The position numbers were made by a program, and so were the translations under genes. A model generated the notes under the pieces. The model was not told the origin of the DNA and did no database searches. It was given only the letters and a program-made list of their open reading frames with translations. Positions 26,500 to 35,285 of a stretch of 41,625 nt of DNA are shown in pieces. Source of the stretch: Actinomycetota bacterium (GTDB taxonomy: Bacteria; Actinomycetota; Actinomycetes; S36-B12; UBA5976); assembly GCA_009698575.1 (NCBI GenBank), contig WLPX01000012.1, positions 1 to 41,625 of the forward strand, read 5' to 3'. The number at the start of each line of letters is the position of its first letter. The stretch's first letter is position 1.

Positions 26500-26944
26500 T
26501 GGTTACCTTCTTGCGCATGATGTTTGCATCAATACTGTTGCCATAGTAATTCCGACGTATGTCAATGCGGACATAGTCACGTGCTTGATACATCTTGATC
26601 GCTGCGTCATTGTCACTTCGGACTTCTAGAAAAATTTCAGTCACTCGATGCAGAACCGCTTGAGCTTCTAGCCAATCCATCAGTATGGTTCCGATTCCTT
26701 GGCCTTGAAATTGCTTAGCTACCGCAACAGTGTTTACGTCCCCTTGCTTGCCCACATACCTAAATGAGGCATACCCGACAATTTCATCGTTTTGCACTGC
26801 AACTGCTACTTCGCGTGAACTTGAATTTTGCGCCAATTCCTCTAGAAATAGATCCTTACTCCAAGCGTCGATTGGAAATAGCTCATCTTCAATCACTTTT
26901 ACGGCTGCAACATCATTACGAGTCATTGGACGAATGGCAATCAT
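26492..26944 (-). CDS. rimI: Ribosomal protein S18 alanine N-acetyltransferase RimI
   Basis: A 150-residue GNAT acetyltransferase. The acetyl-CoA loop is QFQGQGIGT (about 79-87), followed by [19 protein letters not shown], the typical RimI signature with the NxxAxxxY pattern. RimI proteins acetylate the N-terminus of S18 and sometimes other proteins. Its place between tsaB and tsaD is the conserved actinobacterial arrangement. The ATG shares one base with the tsaB stop (TAATG), and the end overlaps tsaD by eight bases. Confidence 0.92.
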   Translation of the reverse strand: MIAIRPMTRNDVAAVKVIEDELFPIDAWSKDLFLEELAQNSSSREVAVAVQNDEIVGYASFRYVGKQGDVNTVAVAKQFQGQGIGTILMDWLEAQAVLHRVTEIFLEVRSDNDAAIKMYQARDYVRIDIRRNYYGNSIDANIMRKKVTNV

Positions 26945-27558
26945 TAGAGCACCGACTTACGAATAGTTGGCTCGACTGCATCTGGCTTGCGCAAATACAT
27001 TGGTGCCACATCAACAAGCTGTGCCGTTCCACTTGCAAAAATCTCGGCCAGTGCACTTGCATGCAGCTCCAGGTTGATTCCTGAGACCAAATCTGGATAA
27101 AGCTCGACACCGGGACCGACGAAATCAACGCCATTGAACATCTCTGCCAACGCTTCTGGTTTTGCAACCTGTGGCTGGGAAATTCGACCTTGGTCATACT
27201 GCGCCCAATAGAGTTCTTTGCGTCTGGCATCGGTTACAACGACGCAGGGCTTTCCATACTTATAGGCCACAGCATCTAGCGAGCAAATTCCGTGAACTGG
27301 AATGCCACGCGCGTGCGCAAAAACTACTGCCGTAACAATGCCAACGCGCAATCCAGTAAATGGGCCTGGGCCAACCCCAACAACGACGTCAGTGATATCC
27401 GATACTTCAAGTCCTGCAGACTTGATTGTTTGCGAAATAAAATCTGCAGTTAATTCGCCTTGCATGCCATGGCTGACAGATTCACTGGCGGTGAGGGTTT
27501 CGCCACTAAGCACTGCAACGCTCACTCCAACTGAGGCATCAATCGCGAGAATTTTCAC
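26944..27558 (-). CDS. tsaB: tRNA threonylcarbamoyladenosine synthase subunit TsaB
   Basis: A 204-residue TsaB, the inactive TsaD paralogue that dimerises with TsaD in t6A synthesis. It begins MKILAIDAS and contains the GVGPGPFTGLRVG segment typical of the family. I chose the GTG at 27558, which overlaps the tsaE stop as GTGA; the longer frame to 27591 adds eleven residues from inside tsaE. The C-terminal part is beta-rich and ends RKSVL. It probably works with TsaE and TsaD from the same transcript. Confidence 0.94.
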   Translation of the reverse strand: MKILAIDASVGVSVAVLSGETLTASESVSHGMQGELTADFISQTIKSAGLEVSDITDVVVGVGPGPFTGLRVGIVTAVVFAHARGIPVHGICSLDAVAYKYGKPCVVVTDARRKELYWAQYDQGRISQPQVAKPEALAEMFNGVDFVGPGVELYPDLVSGINLELHASALAEIFASGTAQLVDVAPMYLRKPDAVEPTIRKSVL

Positions 27559-28052
27559 AGCGTTATTCCTGATAAATCTAGATTTGCCCATCCATCTCCG
27601 ACTGCAATGATTTCAACCGTGCGCAATCCACTAGCTGCGTCGCTGGCATCAGCTGCTAACGCGGAACGCGCTATGCGAACCTCGAGCCAACTATCTGTGA
27701 AGTTCTTTGCATACGGCAAGCCCCATTCAATGAGAAAAACTGCATTGGTAGTTGCATCTAAGTCCAAGTCGCTAAGTTCGCTTTTTTCATCTAGGCGATA
27801 CGCATCTACATGGACCAATGCGATGCCAGCGTCCACTGGTTTATGGATTCGAGCCATTACAAAAGTTGGGCTTGTGACTGCACCTTGTACGCCTAGTTCT
27901 TGGGCTAAACCTTGTACAAATGTTGTTTTACCTGCGCCGAGTGGGCCATCAAGTATCACGACGTCACCGGCTACCAACAGCTTTGCAATGCCCGCACCAA
28001 GTGCTTGCATCTGAATCGCAGTTGTAACTTCTATTGGCACTGCTACTACCAA
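27555..28052 (-). CDS. tsaE: tRNA threonylcarbamoyladenosine synthase ATPase TsaE
   Basis: A 165-residue P-loop ATPase (GPLGAGKTT, 36-44) with the family segments SPTFVMARIH and HVDAYRLD and the IEWG motif near the end. TsaE regulates the TsaBD complex in t6A synthesis. The start is uncertain. The frame opens with TTG at 28052, overlapping the alr end by seven bases; an in-frame GTG at 28040 just after the alr stop is an equal candidate. Neither has a good ribosome site, so coupling to alr is likely. It overlaps tsaB by a GTGA junction. Confidence 0.94.
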   Translation of the reverse strand: MVVAVPIEVTTAIQMQALGAGIAKLLVAGDVVILDGPLGAGKTTFVQGLAQELGVQGAVTSPTFVMARIHKPVDAGIALVHVDAYRLDEKSELSDLDLDATTNAVFLIEWGLPYAKNFTDSWLEVRIARSALAADASDAASGLRTVEIIAVGDGWANLDLSGITL

Positions 28053-29179
28053 GAATTGTTTAGGTATTCGCGATGTACCCGAGGGCCAATGCGCGTGATG
28101 ATTTCATAAGAAATTGTGTCAGCAGCAGTTGCCCAATCTTCAACACTTGGCTCACCGCGGCTAGGGTCACCAAACAAGATAACTTCTTCGCCTAAGGAGA
28201 CATCTAAGTTGCCAACGTCAAGTACAAACTGATCCATACAAACTCGGCCAGCAACTTTGCGAATCTCGCCGCCAACTAAAACTGGGCCCTTATTCGTAGC
28301 GCTGCGCGGAATTCCATCGGCATACCCAGCTGGAATCAGCGCCAAAGTGGTATCTGCGCTCGTGTGATACTGATGCGCATATGAAACTCCAGACCCAGCC
28401 GGAACATTTTTCAAAAGTACGATTGGCGCGGTAAGAGTCATCACGGGCTTTAAATCAAAATCAACTGCTTGACCCACTTCTTCACCCGGAGAAACGCCAT
28501 ACGCAGCAACACCAGGGCGGACCATATTGAAGTAAGTCTCTGGCAATCCCAGAGTCGCAGCCGAATTTGCAAGGTGCTTAAACTCAAGTTCTATTCCAGC
28601 AGCTTCGAGCTGATCCACAGCTTGTTTAAACTCTGCAATCTGAATTGCAATAGTTGGATTACTTGGCTCATCAGCATAGGCAAAGTGAGACATGACACCA
28701 ATTACCTTTACTGTTCCCTCTTCCTGTGCTTTTGTTAGCGCAGCAATCAGCTCTGGCAAGTCATTTAATGTCACGCCATTACGATGTAATCCGGTATCGA
28801 CTTTGACGTGCACGCGAGCAACACGATCAACTGAATATGCAGCATTACTTATGGCCTTTAAAGTTGCTATGGAATTAACGCCCAAATCAATATCTCGCGC
28901 AATACATTCAGAAAAACGATCGTTTGGAGTGTTTAGCCAAGCCAAAATTGGTCCGGGAACATTTCCTTCACGTAATGCAACTGCTTCTTCGAGAAGTGCA
29001 ACACCCAGGTAGTCGGCGCCAGCATTAACTGCAGCTTGACCACACTTAACCAAGCCATGGCCGTAAGCATCAGCCTTGACGACAATCATTAACTTGCGGC
29101 CGCCCGTGCGCTCTTTCAAAACTTGAACGTTATGGGCAAGTGCGCCTAAATCAATCTTGGCCGTGACATGTGCTGTCAT
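28046..29179 (-). CDS. alr: Alanine racemase
   Basis: A 377-residue PLP-dependent racemase providing D-alanine for peptidoglycan. The PLP lysine is Lys35 in VVKADAYGHG (33-42), and the second catalytic Tyr is in SGVSYAHQYHT (about 260-270). Its N-terminal barrel and C-terminal beta domain are of normal length. The gene begins 5 bp after acpS and runs into tsaE, in the usual actinobacterial glmS-acpS-alr-tsaE order. Confidence 0.97.
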   Translation of the reverse strand: MTAHVTAKIDLGALAHNVQVLKERTGGRKLMIVVKADAYGHGLVKCGQAAVNAGADYLGVALLEEAVALREGNVPGPILAWLNTPNDRFSECIARDIDLGVNSIATLKAISNAAYSVDRVARVHVKVDTGLHRNGVTLNDLPELIAALTKAQEEGTVKVIGVMSHFAYADEPSNPTIAIQIAEFKQAVDQLEAAGIELEFKHLANSAATLGLPETYFNMVRPGVAAYGVSPGEEVGQAVDFDLKPVMTLTAPIVLLKNVPAGSGVSYAHQYHTSADTTLALIPAGYADGIPRSATNKGPVLVGGEIRKVAGRVCMDQFVLDVGNLDVSLGEEVILFGDPSRGEPSVEDWATAADTISYEIITRIGPRVHREYLNNSW

Positions 29180-29184
29180 GATTC

Positions 29185-29553
29185 CTATACCTTTTCTGCA
29201 ATGACATAGGCAATTGCAACTGGCCCGTCATGACTGATTGAGACATGCCAATTGGTTACGCCTTGGGACTGGGCTACTTGGGCAACCGTGCCTGTTGTTG
29301 AAATTGTTGGCGCGCCAGCGTTACTTACTTCGCAATCGTGCCAATTCATACCGACCGGAGCTCCCAAAGCTTTGGCTACTGCTTCTTTGACTGCGAATCT
29401 GCCAGCTAGCGAAATCAATGGTAACTGATTACCTTCAGCGCTAGTTTGCTCAGCTTTTGTGAACAGTCGATCAACTATCTCTGGTGTTCGTTCGACAACT
29501 CCGGAGAACCTAGCCAAGTCAACGACATCGACTCCGATTCCCACAATGGCCAT
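29185..29553 (-). CDS. acpS: Holo-[acyl-carrier-protein] synthase
   Basis: A 122-residue phosphopantetheinyl transferase that activates acyl carrier protein. It starts MAIVGIGVDVVDLARF, with the Mg-binding Asp9, and has the second signature RFAVKEAVAKALG (about 52-64). Length is typical for AcpS. It follows glmS by 76 bp, a gap holding a hairpin, and precedes alr by 5 bp. Confidence 0.95.
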   Translation of the reverse strand: MAIVGIGVDVVDLARFSGVVERTPEIVDRLFTKAEQTSAEGNQLPLISLAGRFAVKEAVAKALGAPVGMNWHDCEVSNAGAPTISTTGTVAQVAQSQGVTNWHVSISHDGPVAIAYVIAEKV

Positions 29554-29608
29554 GTCTTAACTTTGCCCTGAATGGCAGAAATTGGCAATTACGATTCAGC
29601 GCTTACTA

Positions 29609-29638
29609 GTTGAATAACTGCCTACGGCGTTATTCAAC
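29609..29638 (-). other. Perfect 10-bp hairpin over the glmS stop codon
   Basis: GTTGAATAAC (29609-29618) and GTTATTCAAC (29629-29638) are exact inverted repeats. The ten-base loop can add three more pairs (GCC-TAC-GGC). On the minus strand the structure spans the last codons and TAA stop of glmS. It is not followed by a T tract, so it is not a standard terminator; RNA stabilisation, processing or attenuation before acpS are possible. Confidence 0.6.
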
Positions 29639-31471
29639 GGTCACGCTCTTGGCCAAGTTTCTTGGCTGATCTACGTCATAACCTTTAACGGTTGCCATCT
29701 CGCAAGAGAAGATTTGAAGTGGCACCGTGGCAACTAGTGGCTGCATTAAGGCCGGGCACTTAGGCAATCGAATGATGTGGTCAGAGAATTCATTAATGGA
29801 CTCGTCGCCTTCTTCAGCAAGCACGATAGTTAGCGCACCACGTGCTCTAACTTCCTGAATATTAGAAACGATCTTGTCGTGTAGTTCATCATCTTGCGGT
29901 GGAACTACAACAAAGACCGGAATACCTTCTTCAATTAGCGCAATCGGCCCATGCTTTAACTCACCGGCTGCAAAACCTTCGGCGTGCATATAGGCAAGTT
30001 CCTTAAGTTTCAATGCGCCTTCAAGTGCAACTGGGAAACCTACGCTTCTCCCTAAAAACAAAACTGATTGCTTATTGATAAGTTCCTTGGCGATTGCCTT
30101 TACACCTTCGCTGGTGTCAAGTACTAAGTCAATCAAATTAGGCATGTCGCTTAGTTCTAGTGCAATCGTGGCAGCATCATCGCCGTAGCCCGTGTCTCGA
30201 GTTTGCGCTAAATACATAGCGAATAAATAGCAAGCCACAATTTGTGTCAAGAAAGCTTTGGTTGATGCAACTGCAATCTCTGGCCCGGCATGCGTATAAA
30301 TAACAGCATCGCTCTCGCGTGGAATTGTTGATCCATTGCTATTACAAACGGCTAAAACTTTTGCGCCTTGTTCACGGGCATAACGCATTGCCATTAGAGT
30401 GTCCATCGTTTCGCCGGACTGACTAATTGCAACTACTAACGTCGTCGGCGTCAGAATCGGATCGCGATAACGAAATTCGCTAGCTAACTCGACTTCGCAG
30501 GGAATTCGAGTCCAGTGCTCAATTGCGTATTTTGCAATTAATCCGGAATGGTAAGCGGTGCCACAAGCTGTAATGATGATCTTGTCGATGGTCTTTAAGA
30601 AAGCGTCATCTAGACCCAGGTCAGCAAGCGTTACTTTGCCGGACTTATCAATACGACCAAGCAGAGTATCCGCCACGGCTTTTGGTTGCTCGGCAATTTC
30701 CTTAAGCATGAATAAGTCAAAGCCACCTTTTTCGGCAGCGGCCGAATCCCAAGTAACTTCGTATTCTGTGAATGCTGCTGGTTTGCCGTAAAAATCCGTG
30801 ACCTGGATTGAATTAGGGGTAATTTCTACGATTTGATCTTGACCCAATTCAATTGCGTTGCGAGTGTGCGCGATAAAAGCAGCAACATCCGAGGCCAGAA
30901 AATTTTCGCCAATACCGCGACCAACAACTAGCGGTGAGTTGCGTCGTGCGGCAACTACAACATCAGGAGTTTCAGCGTGCACCACAACCAGGGTGAAAGC
31001 ACCAGTCAAAATTTGGCAAACTTCCCGAAGCGCATCTGCAAGTCCAGGTGTTGTCTTCATTTGTTTTGAAAGTAAGTGAGCAACTACTTCGGTATCAGTC
31101 TGACTACGAAGTTTAACACCTTCAGCAATTAACTTGTCGCGCAGCATTGCAAAATTTTCAATGATGCCATTGTGAATCACAGCGATTTTGCCGTCTTCGC
31201 TCACATGTGGATGAGCATTCACGTCATTTGGCGCGCCATGAGTAGCCCAACGAGTGTGCCCGATTCCAGTGTGTGAGGGTGAAATTGGACTATCAACTAA
31301 CTCAGATTCAAGGTTTGCTAATTTACCGGCCTTTTTTCGAGTCTGGATTTTTTGCTCGGAAACAATAGCGATACCGGCTGAGTCATAGCCTCGGTATTCC
31401 AGGCGGCGTAAACCTTCAATGACTACATTTTGGGCTTGTTGCGGGCCGACATATCCTACGATTCCGCACAT
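29630..31471 (-). CDS. glmS: Glutamine-fructose-6-phosphate aminotransferase
   Basis: A 613-residue enzyme making glucosamine-6-phosphate, the entry to cell-wall amino sugars. Cys2 in MCGIVGYVG is the glutaminase nucleophile. The N-terminal domain (about 1-220) is followed by two SIS sugar-isomerase domains (about 290-430 and 460-600) with CGTAYHSG, SQSGETMDT and SVTVE at the end. It lies 16 bp after glmM, leaving no room for a glmS ribozyme. It is therefore probably controlled from upstream. The stop codon lies within a perfect inverted repeat. Confidence 0.97.
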   Translation of the reverse strand: MCGIVGYVGPQQAQNVVIEGLRRLEYRGYDSAGIAIVSEQKIQTRKKAGKLANLESELVDSPISPSHTGIGHTRWATHGAPNDVNAHPHVSEDGKIAVIHNGIIENFAMLRDKLIAEGVKLRSQTDTEVVAHLLSKQMKTTPGLADALREVCQILTGAFTLVVVHAETPDVVVAARRNSPLVVGRGIGENFLASDVAAFIAHTRNAIELGQDQIVEITPNSIQVTDFYGKPAAFTEYEVTWDSAAAEKGGFDLFMLKEIAEQPKAVADTLLGRIDKSGKVTLADLGLDDAFLKTIDKIIITACGTAYHSGLIAKYAIEHWTRIPCEVELASEFRYRDPILTPTTLVVAISQSGETMDTLMAMRYAREQGAKVLAVCNSNGSTIPRESDAVIYTHAGPEIAVASTKAFLTQIVACYLFAMYLAQTRDTGYGDDAATIALELSDMPNLIDLVLDTSEGVKAIAKELINKQSVLFLGRSVGFPVALEGALKLKELAYMHAEGFAAGELKHGPIALIEEGIPVFVVVPPQDDELHDKIVSNIQEVRARGALTIVLAEEGDESINEFSDHIIRLPKCPALMQPLVATVPLQIFSCEMATVKGYDVDQPRNLAKSVTVE

Positions 31472-31487
31472 AACTTGAGTCTACCGA

Positions 31488-32846
31488 TTAGGTCAGGGCG
31501 CAGTGGGTAGCCACTACATCTGCAAGTTCTTGGGCAACGGATTGGGCTTGCGCTGCAGTTGCTGCTTCCACCATCACTCGAATCAGTGGCTCAGTTCCAC
31601 TCGGTCGTAACAGGATTCTTCCAGTCGCGCCCAGATCCCGTTCTAGTTTTGTAACTGTGTCGACAACAGCGCTCTTTGTAACTGAGTTTTTGTCAACATT
31701 TGGAACATTAATTAAAACTTGAGGCAATCGGTTTACTAGCGAGGCAAGTTCGGCCATTGACTTGTTAGTCCGCTTCATTTCGGAAAGTAGATGTAACGCA
31801 GTTAGAACGCCATCGCCAGTAGTAGCAAATTCGCTTAGAACTACATGACCGCTTTGCTCCCCGCCAATAGTGAACCCACCAGTACGCATTTCTTCTAAGA
31901 CGTACCTATCGCCCACTGCGGCCGCAATAACTTTAATGTCAAGTTCGCGCATGGCAATGTTGAAACCTAAGTTAGACATCACTGTCGCTACGACAGTATT
32001 GCCAACTAATTCCCCACGATCTTTACGGCCCGAAGTAAGGATTGCCAAAATCTGATCGCCGTCAACAAACTCGCCAGCTGCATCGACTGCTAGGCATCGA
32101 TCCGCATCGCCATCATGGGCGATGCCGACATCAGCGCCATGCTTTACTACCGCAGCGAAAAGATCTGACATATGCGTTGAGCCACAATTTTCATTTATGT
32201 TTAAACCATCTGGTTCGCAATGGATAGTGATCACGTGAGCACCTGCGCGACGCAAAGCCTCTGGGCTAACAAGTGAAGCGGATCCATTCGCGCCATCGAT
32301 AACTACCGTTAGACCTTCCAGCGAATTTGAAATGCTGGAATTAAGGTGATGCAGATACTTTTCAACTAAATCGTGGTCCGTGCGAATTCTGCCAACTTCA
32401 GCTCCAGTTGGTAGCTCGCTAACAATCTTTAAGTGGGCTTCAATGGCATCTTCAATTGCGTCATCTAGCTTTACTCCACCTCGAGCAAAGAATTTAATTC
32501 CGTTATCCGGCATGGCATTGTGCGAGGCAGAAATCATTACCCCAAGATCCGCGCCCATGGTTTCCGTCAAAAAAGCGACAGCTGGGGTTGGAAGAACGCC
32601 GACATCAATAACATCGACGCCAGCACTAGCGAGACCTGCGCTGATTGCAGCCTGGAGAAATTCACCACTTGCGCGTGGGTCACGACCGACAATTGCAAAG
32701 GGACGATCAGATTTGTGTGAAGAAAATTCGCCACGCTCGCCTAATACTTGCGCGGCTGCAACCCCGAGATTGGTTGCTAGCTCAGCAGTTAGTAGACCGT
32801 TCGCCAAACCGCGAACGCCATCGGTGCCAAACAGTCGGCCCGACAT
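31488..32846 (-). CDS. glmM: Phosphoglucosamine mutase
   Basis: A 452-residue phosphohexomutase converting glucosamine-6-phosphate to glucosamine-1-phosphate. The active phosphoserine is Ser107 in ISASHN (106-110 region), the metal loop is DGDADR and the sugar loop is GEQSGH. The C-terminal phosphate loop reads RPSGTEPLIRV. It starts 3 bp after rpsI with no clear ribosome site and precedes glmS, so the two glucosamine enzymes are made from the ribosomal protein transcript. Confidence 0.97.
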   Translation of the reverse strand: MSGRLFGTDGVRGLANGLLTAELATNLGVAAAQVLGERGEFSSHKSDRPFAIVGRDPRASGEFLQAAISAGLASAGVDVIDVGVLPTPAVAFLTETMGADLGVMISASHNAMPDNGIKFFARGGVKLDDAIEDAIEAHLKIVSELPTGAEVGRIRTDHDLVEKYLHHLNSSISNSLEGLTVVIDGANGSASLVSPEALRRAGAHVITIHCEPDGLNINENCGSTHMSDLFAAVVKHGADVGIAHDGDADRCLAVDAAGEFVDGDQILAILTSGRKDRGELVGNTVVATVMSNLGFNIAMRELDIKVIAAAVGDRYVLEEMRTGGFTIGGEQSGHVVLSEFATTGDGVLTALHLLSEMKRTNKSMAELASLVNRLPQVLINVPNVDKNSVTKSAVVDTVTKLERDLGATGRILLRPSGTEPLIRVMVEAATAAQAQSVAQELADVVATHCALT

Positions 32847-32849
32847 GAA

Positions 32850-33359
32850 TTAACGCTTGGAGTATTGCGGAGCCTTACGAGCCTTCTTCAGACCGTACTT
32901 CTTGCGCTCCTTGATGCGGGCATCGCGAGTGAGGAAGCCAGCCTTCTTTAGGTCGCCACGGTTGCCCTCAACATCGATTGCGTTCAAGCAACGAGCAACG
33001 CCAAGACGTAATGCGCCAGCCTGACCGGAGATTCCGCCACCATCGATGCGTGCGATTACGTCGTAAGCACCTTCGAAATTAAGAGTCTTGAATGGATCAT
33101 TAACAAGCTGCTGGTGCACCTTGTTTGGGAAATAATCTTCAAGTGTGCGACCGTTGATAACCCAACGACCAGTACCTGGAACGATGCGAACGCGTGCGAT
33201 AGCTTCCTTGCGACGTCCTGTTGCAGCACCTGGTGTATCTGGTGCTTTGCGTGGTTCACGAACAGCTGCAGCTGGAGTTTCGGATGTGTATTCCGTCAAC
33301 TCTGCTTCAACTACATCGGTAAGGATGTCTTCTACTACGTCTACTTCGTTCTCTGACAT
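32850..33359 (-). CDS. rpsI: 30S ribosomal protein S9
   Basis: A 169-residue S9. The conserved body runs from about residue 45 ([12 protein letters not shown]) to the end [17 protein letters not shown], whose terminal KR reaches the tRNA in the P site. The roughly 40-residue acidic N-terminal extension ([20 protein letters not shown]) is common in actinobacterial S9. It follows rplM by 39 bp and leads into glmM. Confidence 0.97.
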   Translation of the reverse strand: MSENEVDVVEDILTDVVEAELTEYTSETPAAAVREPRKAPDTPGAATGRRKEAIARVRIVPGTGRWVINGRTLEDYFPNKVHQQLVNDPFKTLNFEGAYDVIARIDGGGISGQAGALRLGVARCLNAIDVEGNRGDLKKAGFLTRDARIKERKKYGLKKARKAPQYSKR

Positions 33360-33398
33360 GTTATTTCCCTTCGTAAAAATCTATGAATCCGCGAGCGC

Positions 33399-33842
33399 TT
33401 ACTGCGCAACCTGAGTGATCTCGAATGCCTTTGGGTTCTGGGCAGCATGCGGATGAACATCGCCTGCGTAAACCTTTAGCTTTGTAATTTGAGCATCGCT
33501 GAGCTTGTTATGCGGAAGCATTCCCTTAACGGCCTTTTCAACAGCGCGACGTGGGTTTGTTGCTAGCAATTCAACGTAGTTAGTAGCGCGCAAGCCGCCT
33601 GGGAAACCGGAGTGACGGTAATCCATTTTTTGCTCGCGCTTCTGGCCGGTAAGGGCAACTTTTTCTGCATTGATAACAATGACGAAGTCACCAGTATCAA
33701 CATGCGGTGCAAAGATTGGCTTGTGCTTGCCGCGCAACAGCACAGCAACTTGTGACGCTAGACGTCCTAAAACAACGTCAGTTGCATCGATAACATGCCA
33801 TTCGCGATTCACATCGCCTGGCTTTGGAGAGTACGTGCGCAC
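33399..33842 (-). CDS. rplM: 50S ribosomal protein L13
   Basis: A 147-residue L13 of normal length, with the opening [19 protein letters not shown], the LGRLASQVA segment and the MLPHNKL motif. The start is GTG with AGAAGG six bases upstream. It is the first gene of the rplM-rpsI-glmM-glmS unit, with a promoter-like sequence at 33919-33948. Confidence 0.97.
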   Translation of the reverse strand: MRTYSPKPGDVNREWHVIDATDVVLGRLASQVAVLLRGKHKPIFAPHVDTGDFVIVINAEKVALTGQKREQKMDYRHSGFPGGLRATNYVELLATNPRRAVEKAVKGMLPHNKLSDAQITKLKVYAGDVHPHAAQNPKAFEITQVAQ

Positions 33843-33918
33843 AGTGAGCCTTCTTTGTCTAAATAAGTGGGGTTGAAATTGCTAGTTTTCCTTATGCCTA
33901 AAGGCACAACGACTCCTT

Positions 33919-33948
33919 AGATTACCCGTAGTTCTGGGCGTGGGTCAA
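33919..33948 (-). promoter_or_regulatory. Predicted sigma-70-type promoter of rplM
   Basis: On the minus strand TTGACC (33943-33948) lies 18 bp from TAATCT (33919-33924), about 75 bp upstream of the rplM start. The leader in between contains the small inverted repeat TGCC-TAAA-GGCA (33895-33906). No other good candidate is visible in the gap. Confidence 0.6.
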
Positions 33949-33991
33949 AACGAGTTCTCCGGCCTGAGGTAGGCTCAAGATGTAGAAAACC

Positions 33992-33997
33992 TATAAA
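33992..33997 (+). promoter_or_regulatory. Possible -10 element of the MFS gene
   Basis: TATAAA lies 60 bp upstream of the MFS start at 34058 on the plus strand. No matching -35 hexamer is evident, so this is a weak call. Confidence 0.35.
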
Positions 33998-34057
33998 ACT
34001 AGGCAAAATCTCAAGTTTTTGCCCATTGGCGCCGAAAAAGGGATGTGCTAGAGCCGT

Positions 34058-35281
34058 ATGAAAGTCACCCGGCGCCCGCTTTACCTGCTCGAAGGTGCAA
34101 ATGCCCTGTCTGGCCTGAGTAACGCAATAGCTATCGTCACAGTCCCTTGGCTGATTTTTGAACGCACTGGATCTGCGACCCAAGCTGGAGTAGTTGTTGC
34201 ATTATCTGCCATACCTGGCATCTTTATTTCGCCATTTGTTGGCGCCTTGATCGATCACTATGGCCGCAAACGAGTTTCAATTGGCTCAGACTTATTGTCT
34301 GCACTGTCAGTCATGCTGTTCCCTATTTGGGATTCATTGTTTGGGTTAACGTTTGCTTCGATTGCAACGTTTGCAATTCTTGGCGCGGCATTTGATCCTG
34401 CTGGATACACCGCGCGTAAATCCTTAATTCCAGATGTTGCCAAAGCCAGCAACATCTCTATGGACAAACTGAATTCGTGGCATGAAGCGGTATTTTCTGC
34501 TGGCTGGGCAATTGGCCCTGCTATCGGTGCGATAGCGATATCTCTAGTTGGCGCAGCTAATTCAATGTGGATTATTTTTGCGGCATTTATGCTTGCGATA
34601 GTTTTGATTTCAGTGCTGCACGTTGGTGACCTAGGACTTGAGCATCGCGAGGAAATAAATGACAAAGAAAAATTCTGGCCAAGCACTATGCGGGGTCTGC
34701 AGGTTCTCAAATCTGACAAAGCAATGTTGTATTTAACTCTTTCGATTGTTTTCTTAGCCATGGTGTACTTGCCGACGGAATCTATTGTTTTGCCTAAATA
34801 TTTCTCGGACATTAACGACCCACGTGGCCTGGGTTATGTATTGTCATCGATGGCAATTGGCGGCATCGGCTCCATGCTGGCTTACCCGCAACTTGTTAAG
34901 AGATTTAAGAAGCGAAGCATTGTTATCGGTGCCCTTGCGGCAACTGCGCTAGCGATGATTCCGATGACATTTTTTCCACCTATTGGCTTATTTGTATTGT
35001 CAGGATTTTTACTGGGACTTGGCTGGGGTCCAATGAATCCACTAATGAACTCATTAGTGCAGCAGCGAGTAGCACCGCATATTCAAGGTCGAGTCTTTGG
35101 TATCCAAACTTCACTGTTTTATGCCAGTGGTCCAATTGGAATGTTTGTTACTGGGGTATGCGTAGATACCTTTGGCGTTCGCCCGGTTTACACCGCTGCG
35201 GTAGTAATTTTGATCCTGATTCAGGTGGTCATTATGACTTTGCCATCTCTGCACGATTTGGATCGCGACCCGTCATACTAA
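34058..35281 (+). CDS. MFS-family transporter
   Basis: A 407-residue polytopic membrane protein with about 10-12 hydrophobic segments, the shape of a major facilitator. The A-motif-like loop between helices 2 and 3 reads GALIDHYGRKRVS (about 61-73), and a second related loop, VKRFKKRS, lies near the middle. It belongs to the MFS_3/enterobactin-exporter-like group by general pattern, often annotated as efflux pumps; the substrate is unknown. It opens divergently from rplM. A serine hydrolase gene follows 4 bp later, so the two probably form an operon. Confidence 0.88.
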   Translation: MKVTRRPLYLLEGANALSGLSNAIAIVTVPWLIFERTGSATQAGVVVALSAIPGIFISPFVGALIDHYGRKRVSIGSDLLSALSVMLFPIWDSLFGLTFASIATFAILGAAFDPAGYTARKSLIPDVAKASNISMDKLNSWHEAVFSAGWAIGPAIGAIAISLVGAANSMWIIFAAFMLAIVLISVLHVGDLGLEHREEINDKEKFWPSTMRGLQVLKSDKAMLYLTLSIVFLAMVYLPTESIVLPKYFSDINDPRGLGYVLSSMAIGGIGSMLAYPQLVKRFKKRSIVIGALAATALAMIPMTFFPPIGLFVLSGFLLGLGWGPMNPLMNSLVQQRVAPHIQGRVFGIQTSLFYASGPIGMFVTGVCVDTFGVRPVYTAAVVILILIQVVIMTLPSLHDLDRDPSY

Positions 35282-35285
35282 ATAC

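Noticed and set aside
31472..31487. glmS ribozyme
   Set aside because: Only 16 bp separate glmM and glmS, far too short for the ribozyme.
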